From: Rhodospirillales bacterium
GTDB lineage: Bacteria; Pseudomonadota; Alphaproteobacteria; Kiloniellales; JACOMY01
DNA: 64,000 nucleotides
Assembly: GCA_014324045.1 (NCBI GenBank)
Contig: JACOMY010000007.1
Span: 24,990 to 88,989, forward strand
Direction: 5' to 3'
The translations under genes and the position numbers were made by a program. Under the pieces are notes generated by a model. It searched no databases and was not told the origin of the DNA. It was given only the letters and a program-made list of their open reading frames with translations. Below, one piece after another: positions 16,031 through 24,739 of this stretch (positions are counted from its first letter, which is position 1; each line of letters begins with the position of its first letter).

Positions 16031-16945
16031 GTGAGCGCCGTTCCGGCAGAGGGAAAGCCACTGCTGGGCGGGCGTTTCCGATTCTGGCTGAAGAGCGAGG
16101 AGGCCAGCGGCTTCAAGCTCTTGAGCCCCGCCTTCCTTTATGCGCTCGTCATGCTGGCGGCGCCCTTGGCGATGGTGGTGGTGATCAGTTTCTGGACCCA
16201 GGAACTGATCGATTTCGATCGTAGCTTCACCTTGAAAAACTACGAAGAGGCCTGGACCGATCCGATCTACCGGGTCTTGATGCTGCGCTCACTGGCGATT
16301 TCCGGCATCGTGACCGTGACCACGGTGATCCTAGCTTTTCCCATCGCCTACTTCGTCTCCTTCCACGTCAAGCACCATAAGCCGCTGTGGATCCTGCTGA
16401 TCACCATTCCCTTCTGGACCAGCTACTTGCTGCGCGTGTTTCTGTGGAAGGTGATCCTAGGCTACAACGGCGTCTTGAATTCCGGTCTTATCGAACTGGG
16501 GCTGATAGAAGAGCCGCTGACTTTCATCCTCTACAATGCAACCACGGTAGTCATCACCTTGGCCCACGCTTGGGCACCCTTTGCGATTTTGCCGATCTTC
16601 GTCTCTCTTGAGAAGATCGACCGCAGCCTCTTGGAGGCTGCGGAAGATCTGGGCGACGGTCCGATCCAACGCTTCTTCCGGGTTACCTTGCCCTTGGCGA
16701 TGCCCGGCGTGATCGCCGCTTCGCTGATCGTCTTTATTCCCACGGTTGGCGACTACGTCACGCCGCGTCTGGTCGGCGGCAACAGCGGCCTGATGATCGC
16801 CAACATCATCCAGCTGCAGTTCGGTCAGGCCAGCAACGCACCACTGGGCGCCGCCCTCGCGCTGTCGGCCATGGTGATCGTGGCCGCCATCTCGGTGCTC
16901 ATCGTGTGGAGCAGCCGACGTTTCACCAAGAGACAAGCCAGGTGA
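16031..16945 (+). CDS. ABC transporter permease, PotB-like
   Basis: This 304-residue inner-membrane protein starts at GTG 16031 behind GAGGGTTAG. It has six predicted membrane segments and the permease-ATPase contact (EAA) loop EAAEDLGDGPIQRFFRVTLP. It is the first permease of a spermidine/putrescine-class importer. The next permease starts inside its last codons. No binding-protein gene is in this block; the one at 4910 is the likely partner. Confidence 0.88.
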   Translation: MSAVPAEGKPLLGGRFRFWLKSEEASGFKLLSPAFLYALVMLAAPLAMVVVISFWTQELIDFDRSFTLKNYEEAWTDPIYRVLMLRSLAISGIVTVTTVILAFPIAYFVSFHVKHHKPLWILLITIPFWTSYLLRVFLWKVILGYNGVLNSGLIELGLIEEPLTFILYNATTVVITLAHAWAPFAILPIFVSLEKIDRSLLEAAEDLGDGPIQRFFRVTLPLAMPGVIAASLIVFIPTVGDYVTPRLVGGNSGLMIANIIQLQFGQASNAPLGAALALSAMVIVAAISVLIVWSSRRFTKRQAR

Positions 16946-17757
16946 GACAGGGACGCTGGCTCAAGGTCTATTCGTTGACCTATTTGGTCTTCATCTACGC
17001 ACCGGTGCTGTTGCTTCCGATCTTCGCCTTCAACGACAGCGCCATCGTCGCCTTCCCGCTGACCGGCTTCACCACCAAGTGGTTCGAAGAGCTGTGGAGC
17101 GCCACGGTGATGCACGAGGCCTTGTGGAACAGTCTCTACGTCGGCATCGCCACCGCAGTGCTATCCACGGTGTTCGGTACCTGTGCGGCCAGGGCCTCTA
17201 CCCGCTTCGACTTCCGCGGCAAGAAGGCGGCGATGGGCTTCATCATGCTGCCCCTGGTGCTGCCGGAGATCATCGTCGCCGTGGCACTGGTCGTGGTGCT
17301 GGTCCAAATGGGGATCTCGCTGTCGCTCTTCGCCGTGGTACTGGGTCATGTGCTGATCTGCACGCCCTTCTCCATCGCTATCCTGTCCTCTGCCTTCAAC
17401 AATCTGGATCTAAGTCTGGAGGAGGCCTCGCTGGATCTGGGCGAGACCCCCTTCAGCACTTTCTTTCGCGTGACCTTGCCCTTGGTGGCGCCGGGTATCG
17501 TTTCCAGTCTTCTGATCTCCTTCACCATCTCGCTCGACGAGTTCATCATTGCCTTCTTCCTGACCGGCACCGACCCCACCCTGCCGGTCTATATCTGGAG
17601 CCAACTGCGCTTCACCGCCAAGCTGCCGGGGGTGGTGTCCTTGGGCTCGCTGTTGCTCTTGGCCTCGCTGATCCTGCTGTTGGCGGCCGAGTACTTCCGG
17701 CGACGGGCGAACAAGAAGGCTGGCACCGAAGGCGACGGCACCGGAGGATTCCTGTGA
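16942..17757 (+). CDS. ABC transporter permease, PotC-like
   Basis: The start is taken at GTG 16942, giving a 4-base GTGA overlap with the preceding stop; the track start 36 bases earlier adds residues not seen in the family. The 271-residue protein has about six hydrophobic segments and the EAA loop EASLDLGETPFSTFFRVTLP. It pairs with the upstream permease to form the channel and overlaps the ATPase gene by another GTGA. Confidence 0.87.
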   Translation: MRQGRWLKVYSLTYLVFIYAPVLLLPIFAFNDSAIVAFPLTGFTTKWFEELWSATVMHEALWNSLYVGIATAVLSTVFGTCAARASTRFDFRGKKAAMGFIMLPLVLPEIIVAVALVVVLVQMGISLSLFAVVLGHVLICTPFSIAILSSAFNNLDLSLEEASLDLGETPFSTFFRVTLPLVAPGIVSSLLISFTISLDEFIIAFFLTGTDPTLPVYIWSQLRFTAKLPGVVSLGSLLLLASLILLLAAEYFRRRANKKAGTEGDGTGGFL

Positions 17758-18860
17758 GTTCGACACCATCTGCTGGGACCATCATCGACATCGAGCGGGT
17801 CGAGAAGCGCTTCGGCCAGGTTGCCGCCCTGAAGAAGGGGATCGACGCCAGAATCCGCGAGGGGGAGTTTTTCTCGCTACTGGGCCCGTCGGGCTGCGGC
17901 AAGACCACCCTGCTGCGGATGATCGCCGGCCTGGACGATCCGACCGTCGGCGAAATCCGCATCGACGGCAAGCCCATGAACGGCGTGCCGGCGAACCACC
18001 GCCCGACCAACATGGTGTTCCAGTCCTACGCCATCTTCCCGCATCTGAACGTCTTCGAGAACGTCTCCTACGGCCTGCGCAAACAGCGCCTGGTCAAGGC
18101 CGAGGTAGAACGGCGGGTGGCCGAGGCCCTGGCAATGGTCTCGCTTTCCGGCTACGAGAAGCGCGCCTCGCACGCCATGTCCGGCGGTCAGCGCCAGCGC
18201 ATCGCCCTGGCCCGCGCTCTGGTCTTGCGGCCGCGCGTGCTGTTGCTGGACGAGCCGCTGTCGGCACTGGACAAACAGCTGCGCGAGCAGATGCAGATCG
18301 AACTCCGCCATCTGCAGCGCGAGGTCGGCATCACCTTCGTACTGGTCACCCACGACCAGAGCGAAGCCCTGACCATGTCGGACCGCATCGCCGTGATGTT
18401 CGAGGGCAACATTGCCCAGCTAGACAGCCCCGAAATGCTCTACCGGCGCCCGATCAGCAAACGAGTGGCCTCCTTCATCGGCGTGATGAATTTCTTCCCG
18501 GCCTCGGTGACCGGCGAGAGCGCCAAGGGCGTCGAGGCCGAGATCGCTGGGCTTGGCCCCATGACCGTGCCGAAGCAACAGGTCCCCAAGGACGTCACCG
18601 GCCGCGAGGTGACAGCCGGCGTGCGGCCGGAGATGATGACGCTCCTCTTCGACGAGACCGAGACCGCCGAGCGCGAGGTCATGGCGGAGATCGACGACGT
18701 GGTCTACTATGGCGACATGTCCTACTACAGCCTCCGCCTGCCCGGCTGCGAGGAGCTGACGACGGTATCCATGCGCAACACCGCCGGCCGGCCGATCTTG
18801 AAGGAAGGCGGGAGCGTGCGCGTCGGCTGGGGACAGGAATCGGTGGTGCTGCTGTCTTAG
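17754..18860 (+). CDS. ABC transporter ATP-binding protein, PotA-like
   Basis: The true gene starts at GTG 17754, behind GGAGGA, not at the long upstream extension in the track. It encodes 368 residues with Walker A GPSGCGKTTLL, signature [15 protein letters not shown], Walker B VLLLDEPLSALD and a C-terminal TOBE-like domain (from about residue 245). It powers the PotB/PotC-like channel. GTGA overlap with the permease indicates tight coupling. Confidence 0.9.
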   Translation: MSSTPSAGTIIDIERVEKRFGQVAALKKGIDARIREGEFFSLLGPSGCGKTTLLRMIAGLDDPTVGEIRIDGKPMNGVPANHRPTNMVFQSYAIFPHLNVFENVSYGLRKQRLVKAEVERRVAEALAMVSLSGYEKRASHAMSGGQRQRIALARALVLRPRVLLLDEPLSALDKQLREQMQIELRHLQREVGITFVLVTHDQSEALTMSDRIAVMFEGNIAQLDSPEMLYRRPISKRVASFIGVMNFFPASVTGESAKGVEAEIAGLGPMTVPKQQVPKDVTGREVTAGVRPEMMTLLFDETETAEREVMAEIDDVVYYGDMSYYSLRLPGCEELTTVSMRNTAGRPILKEGGSVRVGWGQESVVLLS

Positions 18861-19086
18861 CAGCTGTTTGAGGTTACGCAGCGCCAGCCTTCACCCTATT
18901 TTTTGTAGGCAGCCGCGCAGCAGAGAGATTCTCAACGGTGTGGTAGCTGAAGATCGGCAGATAGTGGGCCGAATCGGCCGTGTCTGACAGCCTGACTTCG
19001 CGCTTGTCGAAGGCAGCGCCGATGCAGACGCAAGTCGCACTAAAGTCCCTCCCGATCCCCGCACCTACACGATGACGTAGGCCCCC

Positions 19087-20133
19087 TTGGAGAAGACCCA
19101 GGCCAATCCCTTTCTGGTGGAGATCACCCGCGGTCCGCTGGTCGAGAGCCGGCACCGCGCCGCTTATGCATTGGTCGACACCGGCGGCAAGATACAGCGC
19201 TCGGCCGGGGATATCGAGCGGCCGGTCTATCCGCGCTCCGCCATCAAGGCGCTACAGGCCCTGCCGCTGATTGAGAGTGGCGCCGCCGCGGCCTACGGCC
19301 TTTCGCAGGCGGAGATCGCGCTGGCCTGCGCGAGCCACAAGGGCGAAGCCCGCCATGTTGACGCTGTGGCCGCTTGGCTGGCCCGCTTGGGGCTCGACGC
19401 GCGCGACCTCGCCTGCGGCGCCGCCGCGCCCTACGACCTTGACGCCCTGGCCGCGCTCTACCGTGGCGGCGGAGCGCCCTCGGCGTTGCACAACAACTGC
19501 TCGGGCAAGCATGCCGGCATGCTGACCCAAGCGCTGCAGTTGAGGGCACCCACCAAAGGCTATCTGAAGATTCACCACCCGGTGCAGCAGCGTGTGCTTG
19601 GCCTGCTGGAGGCCATGACCAGCTTGGACCTCGGACGCGCACCGCACGGCATCGACGGTTGCGGCATCCCCACCATCGCCATGCCGCTGGGCCACCTGGC
19701 GCTGGCCATGGCCAGGCTGGGCAATCCCGACGACCAGCCCGACGGGCGGCAGGAAGCCTGCCAGCTGGTCCGCCAGGCGGTAGCGGCCGAACCCGCGATG
19801 TTGGGCGGCAGCGGCGACTTCGTCACCAAGGTCACCGGTGTCTTGGGACAACGCGCCTTGGTCAAGAACGGCGCCGAGGGTGTCTTCTGCGCCGCCTTCC
19901 CTACGCTGAGTCTGGGGTTGGCGCTCAAGATCGACGACGGCGCATCGCGTGCTGCAGAAGTTCTAATGGGGCGCATTCTGCTTGCACTGGGGCTGTTGAC
20001 GGCGCAGGAGACGGCAGATTTGGCGGACACCCTGGCGCCGCCGCTGATCAACCGTGCCGGCCTCACGGTCGGCGGGCAGCGGGCCCTGGGGCCGGAAGAT
20101 TGGAGCATGGAGGCAGCAGGAAGCAACTCGTGA
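19087..20133 (+). CDS. Asparaginase (type II thermolabile, rhizobial ReAV-like family)
   Basis: The 348-residue protein begins NPFLVEITRGPLVESRHRAA and has the serine-lysine motif RSAIKALQALPLIE, CASHKGE, and NNCSGKHAGML. These are hallmarks of the Rhizobium etli type asparaginase family, unrelated to the E. coli enzymes. It hydrolyses L-asparagine to aspartate and ammonia, though some homologues may act on other amides. The start is a TTG at 19087 in a poor context, chosen because it gives the family's usual N-terminus. The 225-base gap before it shows only an unassigned leftward fragment (VRLSDTADSAHYLPIFSYH). The next gene overlaps by GTGA. Confidence 0.85.
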   Translation: MEKTQANPFLVEITRGPLVESRHRAAYALVDTGGKIQRSAGDIERPVYPRSAIKALQALPLIESGAAAAYGLSQAEIALACASHKGEARHVDAVAAWLARLGLDARDLACGAAAPYDLDALAALYRGGGAPSALHNNCSGKHAGMLTQALQLRAPTKGYLKIHHPVQQRVLGLLEAMTSLDLGRAPHGIDGCGIPTIAMPLGHLALAMARLGNPDDQPDGRQEACQLVRQAVAAEPAMLGGSGDFVTKVTGVLGQRALVKNGAEGVFCAAFPTLSLGLALKIDDGASRAAEVLMGRILLALGLLTAQETADLADTLAPPLINRAGLTVGGQRALGPEDWSMEAAGSNS

Positions 20134-21119
20134 GCACGATGCGGGCGATGATCTGCGCCGAGACGGGACGCGAAGCGAACCTGTCCTTGCACGAGATCGC
20201 TCGGCCGGACCCCGGTCCGGACGAGGTTCTGATCCGGGTACGGGTAGCCGGCGTGAACTTTGCCGATAGCCTTATGCTGGCCGGCCGCTATCAGGACAGG
20301 CCCGAGCCACCCTTCGCGCCTGGTCTGGAGGCGGCCGGCGAGGTCGCCGCGCTGGGCAGTACGGTCAAGGGCTGGAAGGAGGGCGACCGGGTCCTGGCGT
20401 TCCTCGATCACGGCGGCTTCGCCGACTATGTCGTCGCCCGCGCCCAGGACTTGCACGCCATACCCTCCCCGGTCGACGACCCCACGGCGGCGGCTCTAGG
20501 TATCGCCTACGGCACCGCACACGGCAGCCTGGTATGGCGGGCCCGGCTGCAGCCGGAAGAGTGGCTGGCAGTCCATGGTGCCGCCGGCGGCACTGGCCTG
20601 GCTTCGGTGGAGGTCGGCAAGGCCCTAAATGCCCGCGTCATCGCCACCGCCGGCAGCCCGGAGAAGCTGGCCGTCGCGGCCACGCACGGCGCCGATGCCC
20701 TGATCGACTACCGCAAGGAGGATCTGCGCGACCGCATCAAGGCCCTGACAGCGGGACAAGGCGCAGACGTGATCCTGGATCCGGTCGGCGGTGCGGTCTT
20801 CGAGGCCTCGCTGCGCGCGCTCGCCTTCGAAGGCCGGCTGCTGACCTTGGGTTTCGCCGGCGGCAGCATCCCGCAGGCGCCGGCCAACATCGTGATGGTC
20901 AAGAACATCTCGGTGGCCGGTTTCTATTGGGGCGCCTACCGCCGCCGCGCCCCGGCGCGGGTGGCGCAGCAGATGCGCGATCTCTTCGCCTGGCTCATGC
21001 AAGGGCGCCTGCAGCCGCTGGTCTCGCACCGCTTGCCGCTGGAGGAGGGTGCGGCGGCACTAGACCTGCTGCGCCGCCGTAAGGCGACCGGCAAGGTAGT
21101 GCTGGAGACCGGGGGATGA
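20130..21119 (+). CDS. NADPH:quinone oxidoreductase-like MDR-family protein
   Basis: Starting at GTG 20130, which overlaps the asparaginase stop as GTGA, this is 329 residues. The track's much longer ORF runs through the asparaginase gene in another frame. The N-terminal GroES-like domain has VRVAGVNFADSLMLAGRY, and the Rossmann domain has VHGAAGGTGLASVEVGKAL and a DYRKEDL phosphate-binding region. Zinc-less medium-chain reductases of this kind reduce quinones or enones with NADPH. The physiological partner is unknown. Confidence 0.88.
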   Translation: MSTMRAMICAETGREANLSLHEIARPDPGPDEVLIRVRVAGVNFADSLMLAGRYQDRPEPPFAPGLEAAGEVAALGSTVKGWKEGDRVLAFLDHGGFADYVVARAQDLHAIPSPVDDPTAAALGIAYGTAHGSLVWRARLQPEEWLAVHGAAGGTGLASVEVGKALNARVIATAGSPEKLAVAATHGADALIDYRKEDLRDRIKALTAGQGADVILDPVGGAVFEASLRALAFEGRLLTLGFAGGSIPQAPANIVMVKNISVAGFYWGAYRRRAPARVAQQMRDLFAWLMQGRLQPLVSHRLPLEEGAAALDLLRRRKATGKVVLETGG

Positions 21120-21305
21120 GCATCGGCGCCCGCACAGCCGGCCTGTGGCGCCACGGAAGGCGGCCGGACAACCCTTCCCGCCCGGATCTCCGCCGCGATA
21201 ATTACCGCTTGACGGTCTAGGCACATAAAAACAAGCTTGCGAGGGTCGCCAACACCCCCTAAATGATCCAGCAGACGCTAACACAACCGAAAGGAGCAAT
21301 CGGCT

Positions 21306-21737
21306 ATGGTCAGTAGTTTTCACGACCATGTAGTCCTTGATCGGACGGGCTCGCGTGGCAACTACCCTCCCGAATATCCCATGGTACTAGAATCCGACCG
21401 CAAGTGTGTCGTCGGCCATATCGAGCGCGTCGGAGATTGGGCTAGATTTGTCATTAAAGACAGTATCGTCGGCTTGACCACTTCCGATCCAACCTCAGCT
21501 GAGAAGTGCTGCGAGCAGCTTGAAGATGAGCTAATCCGCAAGCCTTATGCCGATGCACTCGCCCGCCCACTAAGGTCTCGGCTAGCCCGCGGCCGAAACA
21601 GGGAAGCTGAGGGTGTGTTTGTCGATGATAGAGCTTTGTCCCCGGGAGCTATGAGGAAGTTTGAGAATGTTGACTGGATATGTGAAGACTTTTGCATCTG
21701 CTTTGTTGGCTACAGTGTATTTCGTTCAGCCTGTTAA
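21306..21737 (+). CDS. Hypothetical protein, probably with an altered C-terminus
   Basis: ATG 21306 has an excellent AAGGAG nine bases upstream, so translation is likely. The 143-residue product (MVSSFHDHVVLDRTGSRGNY...) is not recognised and has no signal peptide. Its last 24 codons overlap the AT-rich downstream gene in another frame and read FENVDWICEDFCICFVGYSV, unlike the rest. The original C-terminus was probably lost when the AT-rich segment arrived. Confidence 0.5.
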   Translation: MVSSFHDHVVLDRTGSRGNYPPEYPMVLESDRKCVVGHIERVGDWARFVIKDSIVGLTTSDPTSAEKCCEQLEDELIRKPYADALARPLRSRLARGRNREAEGVFVDDRALSPGAMRKFENVDWICEDFCICFVGYSVFRSAC

Positions 21738-22226
21738 TTCTCAAGAAGTTAGACTTGAAAATCAGATACAAAGATATTGGATCGATGGAAAAAGAGTTAG
21801 TGGCTGGTGGACATTACATGATACTGAGGATCCTTTTGATGATAATATTAGGACAATCTTTAATTTCTCTGCTTTGAAAAAAATGAATATTATGTTTTAA
21901 TTGTACAATGTTCAACAGAAAGAACCATTGGTGTTTTCGTAGCTGTAGGTAATTATCTTTTAGCTGGCACGGATGACCGAGTGAGTGTAAAATATAAATT
22001 TGACGATGGAGCAATTTTAAGTGAGAATTGGGTCTTAAATTCTGATAAAAAGATAACTTACCCTATTAGAGGAGATAGAATCTTTATTAAGAAAATGTTG
22101 AATTCTGAATCTGTTTACATTAGAGTTACGGAAAGGGATGGAGATCGGCATGATCTTGATATAGATCTTACTGGAGTAAAGGAAGCTGTGGATTTTGTAA
22201 CAGAATTGTGCCCTATTGATGAATAA
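21667..22226 (+). pseudogene. Periplasmic TagO/VasI-like protein gene with a frameshift at an A7 run
   Basis: Two AT-rich ORFs form one gene. The first (ATG 21667 behind AGGAAG) has a signal peptide, ALLATVYFVQPVNS, then QEVRLENQIQRYWIDGKRV up to SALKK. The second frame continues NEYYVLIVQCSTERTIGVFV and ends LDIDLTGVKEAVDFVTELC. A single-base change in AAAAAAA at 21877-21883 separates them; one added A restores about 186 residues. The fold pattern (polar strands, a VQC motif, FDLTGL-like end) resembles TagO/VasI periplasmic proteins of type VI secretion loci. GC content is near one third, far below its neighbours. The stop overlaps the nuclease gene start. Confidence 0.6.
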
Positions 22227-23067
22227 GAAGGAAATCCCGGACGGATCGATGCAAAGCTGGGAGCTCGTTCGCTCATGCTTGCGGCAGTCGTTCGAACGGC
22301 AAGGTTCAAGCGTCGCGATCGATAAGGACGGTTATGTACCTAACCCCTGCGACAACCTGCTGCCCTGTGTGCACCTGAAGGACTTCGAGGCAGACCTTAA
22401 GCGCGGCGCCGGCAAGGAACTTGAGAAAAATTTTCGTGCCGTTCATTCGTCGTCGGCGCTTGCGGTGAACTGCTTCGCACCCTTTCGCCAACGGATTGCC
22501 GATCTTGCCCTCCCGGGGATAGCCGCCGGATTTGACTCTCTCCAGTTCGAGAGCGAGTGCCCCAGCGGTCTTGGCGGGCAGCCGCCCACCCTCGACGTCC
22601 TGCTCCGCGGCCGGCACGTCGTCGTGGCGATCGAGTCCAAGCTGACCGAGTTTCTCGGCGACTCCAAGAAGGCCGAATTTTCCCATGCCTATAGCCAAAT
22701 CTGCGACGGGCGGCGGGAACAGCCCTACTTCCGGGCAATGCGCCGCCTGATGGACAACCCGGAAACCTACGTTCGGCTGGATGCGGCGCAGTTGATCAAG
22801 CATGCCTTCGGTCTGGAGTATAGATTCCCGAAGCTGCCGGTAACGCTCCTCTATCTGTTCTGGGAACCGGCAAACCCCGGGCGCGCCCCGGAATTCGCCC
22901 AGCATCGGAAAGAAATCGCGGACTTTACCAAACGGGTCGAGGGATCGAAGGTGGCCTTTAAATCCATGAGCTATCCGAAACTCTGGGAGGAGTGGAGATC
23001 GGGTGCCCAGGAGTGGCTATTCAAGCACCTCGATAACCTGGAGCAACGCTACCTGGTCGAGATTTAG
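22219..23067 (+). CDS. PGN_0703-type putative PD-(D/E)XK endonuclease
   Basis: This 282-residue protein starts at ATG 22219, eight bases inside the preceding gene. It contains NFRAVHSSSALAVNCFAPF and then a nuclease-like core with TLDVLLRGRHVVVAIESKLTEF, giving the D and ExK of a PD-(D/E)XK site. The pattern is that of the PGN_0703 putative restriction-endonuclease family. No methyltransferase or helicase is adjacent. GC content is close to the chromosomal average, unlike the gene before it. A role in defence is plausible but unproven. Confidence 0.65.
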   Translation: MNKKEIPDGSMQSWELVRSCLRQSFERQGSSVAIDKDGYVPNPCDNLLPCVHLKDFEADLKRGAGKELEKNFRAVHSSSALAVNCFAPFRQRIADLALPGIAAGFDSLQFESECPSGLGGQPPTLDVLLRGRHVVVAIESKLTEFLGDSKKAEFSHAYSQICDGRREQPYFRAMRRLMDNPETYVRLDAAQLIKHAFGLEYRFPKLPVTLLYLFWEPANPGRAPEFAQHRKEIADFTKRVEGSKVAFKSMSYPKLWEEWRSGAQEWLFKHLDNLEQRYLVEI

Positions 23068-23204
23068 CCCCGGCCGGGAGTTGCCGTCGAGCCGTAGCCT
23101 CCCGGCGGGGTTCGCTGCGCCGCAGGGGCAGCCACACAGCGGCCCACGAGACCCCGGCAGGCGCACCGGCGGCCACCTGCCGGAGATCCGGGACGGCGCC
23201 GGTG

Positions 23205-23225
23205 GGCCGACGGTCCCCGTCGGCC
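23205..23225. terminator. Perfect 9-bp hairpin between convergent genes
   Basis: GGCCGACGG and CCGTCGGCC are exact inverted copies around a TCC loop. It sits in a very GC-rich 190-base gap between the nuclease gene and the leftward FAD operon, where a bidirectional terminator is expected. There is no T-tract. Confidence 0.4.
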
Positions 23226-23257
23226 GCCTGCAGCCCTTCGAGGGCCAGCGGCGCCGA

Positions 23258-24565
23258 TCACCCCAGGACGGAGAAGCTGCTCTCTTTATTGATTTCCCGC
23301 TTGCGGGAATAGAAGCCGACGTTCACCGTTCGCTCCAGATAGGGTAGGCGGTAATGCAAAGGGTCCGCGTCGTGGTCCTTGCCGTCTTCGCAGTAGGCGA
23401 TCAGGGCGGCCATCATCTTGCCGGCAATGGGCGCGTTCTTGTACTGATTGCCGCTGGTGCCGCAGGCCATGTAGAAGCCGGGCAGACTGGACTTGTCGTA
23501 GACCGGAATCCAGTCGGTTGAGGCGTCGTAGAGATCCACGACACCCTGCATCCGCGAGGGGATGCCCAGGCTGGGGACGCGCTGGCCGTAGCGCAGCGCC
23601 TGCACCCGCCATTGCTCGGTGAAGTTACGGTCATAGTCGCGGTCGTCCTCGACCCAGATCGAGGGATCGCAGGGCGGATCTTCGGAGCCAATCAGGATGT
23701 GGTTGCCCTGTTCCGGACGGCAGTAACAGCCGATGTCGCTGTCGGAGACCACGAAACCCGCTTTCTCGAAGTCGAAGCCGACCGGCGAGGGCACATGCGC
23801 CACCTCTTGGCGCAGCGCCCTGGTCTCGATGGTCATGTCGCCGGTGACGCCGGCCAGGCCGTTGATGTGGGCGGAGGCAGGCCCGGCGACGTTGACCACC
23901 ACCGGGGCATGGAGTACCTCTCCATCGGCCAGCTTTACGCCTTTGACTCGGCCGGCTTGGCTGAGGATCCCGGTCACCTCGGCCCCCATGCGGAAGTGCG
24001 CGCCCTTGCGTGCCGCCGCCGCGGCGATGTTCTCGGCGGAAAGGGCTGGATCGGTGACGTAGCCGCCGTTGGGCCAGAAGACGCCGCCCTTCAGCCGGCC
24101 GCCATTGCTCTCCCCGAAACTCTCGTCCTCGGGCCGCTTGGCCGGGGCGTAGCTCTGCAAGTCGTAGATCGGCAGGCGTTGGGCGATGGTCTCGGCGTCC
24201 CACTCCTCGAAGGGACAGGCCAAGGCCCGGGAATTCTCCATGTGCTTCTCAAGGAAGCTGTTGTGTTCGGTCTTCATCACCAAGCAGCCGGTCTCCAGGA
24301 AGCGGGCCAAGATCTCCCCCTCCGGGGCTTCCAGATAGTCGGCGTAATCGCGCCAATAGTGATAGCCTTCATAGGCCATGGCGGTGCCGTCCAGAGTGGA
24401 GTAGTGCATGCGGATAATCGCGCAGGAACCCGAGGTCGAGCCGTGCCCGGCCTGGCGGTTGCGATCGACCGAGAGCGTCTTCCAGCCTTGCTTGGCCAGC
24501 TCGTAGGCCACTGCAGCGCCGATCACGCCGGCCCCGATGACGATGGCGTCTGCCGTGTCAGTCAT
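23258..24565 (-). CDS. FAD-dependent amine oxidoreductase (sarcosine oxidase beta/DAO family)
   Basis: The 435-residue protein opens with the dinucleotide-binding motif AIVIGAGVIGAAVAYELAK and SVDRNRQAGHGSTSGS, and ends with a second FAD-contact region GFYMACGTSGNQYKNAPIAG. It belongs to the D-amino-acid-oxidase superfamily near sarcosine oxidase beta. It should oxidise an N-methyl or secondary amine in the cytoplasm. It is the last gene of a leftward operon; its ATG overlaps the stop of a 52-codon ORF by ATGA. It lacks the GcvT domain of the upstream partner. Confidence 0.85.
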   Translation of the reverse strand: MTDTADAIVIGAGVIGAAVAYELAKQGWKTLSVDRNRQAGHGSTSGSCAIIRMHYSTLDGTAMAYEGYHYWRDYADYLEAPEGEILARFLETGCLVMKTEHNSFLEKHMENSRALACPFEEWDAETIAQRLPIYDLQSYAPAKRPEDESFGESNGGRLKGGVFWPNGGYVTDPALSAENIAAAAARKGAHFRMGAEVTGILSQAGRVKGVKLADGEVLHAPVVVNVAGPASAHINGLAGVTGDMTIETRALRQEVAHVPSPVGFDFEKAGFVVSDSDIGCYCRPEQGNHILIGSEDPPCDPSIWVEDDRDYDRNFTEQWRVQALRYGQRVPSLGIPSRMQGVVDLYDASTDWIPVYDKSSLPGFYMACGTSGNQYKNAPIAGKMMAALIAYCEDGKDHDADPLHYRLPYLERTVNVGFYSRKREINKESSFSVLG

Positions 24566-24720
24566 GTCTTGTCTCTCCCGTTACCGTCTGGAAGCGGGCG
24601 GACAGGCACTGCGCTGCCCGCCTGCGGCCAAGCGTTGAAGTCTGCGACCGATCTTGGGTTCGGCTGCTTGCCGGTGAAGCCTTCCAGGTAGCCCGGAATC
24701 GAGGCGATGCAGGTCTCCAT
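24562..24720 (-). CDS. Small ORF of 52 codons inside the FAD oxidoreductase operon
   Basis: ATG 24720 follows AGGA at the right distance, and the TGA overlaps the ATG of the FAD oxidoreductase gene as ATGA. The peptide begins METCIASIPGYLEGFTGKQP and is not recognised; it has no membrane segment. The tight joins on the 3' side suggest it is translated, either as a small subunit or as a coupling leader. It could also be debris of a former gene. Confidence 0.45.
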   Translation of the reverse strand: METCIASIPGYLEGFTGKQPNPRSVADFNAWPQAGSAVPVRPLPDGNGRDKT

Positions 24721-24739
24721 CGGTTCCTGTAACTTCGGC

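Noticed and set aside
17079-17753. N-terminal 225 codons of the track's 593-residue ABC ATPase
   Set aside because: This part lies in another frame of the PotC-like permease gene; the ATPase starts at GTG 17754 with GGAGGA upstream.
18861-19086. Leftward fragment (SDTADSAHYLPIFSYH) considered as a gene end
   Set aside because: The open frame continues into the asparaginase gene in shadow; no start, ribosome site or family could be supported.
19659-20129. N-terminal extension of the quinone oxidoreductase ORF
   Set aside because: It overlaps the asparaginase gene in a shadow frame; GTG 20130 gives the normal protein.
23612-24691. 359-codon plus-strand ORF
   Set aside because: Antisense shadow of the FAD oxidoreductase gene, without motifs.
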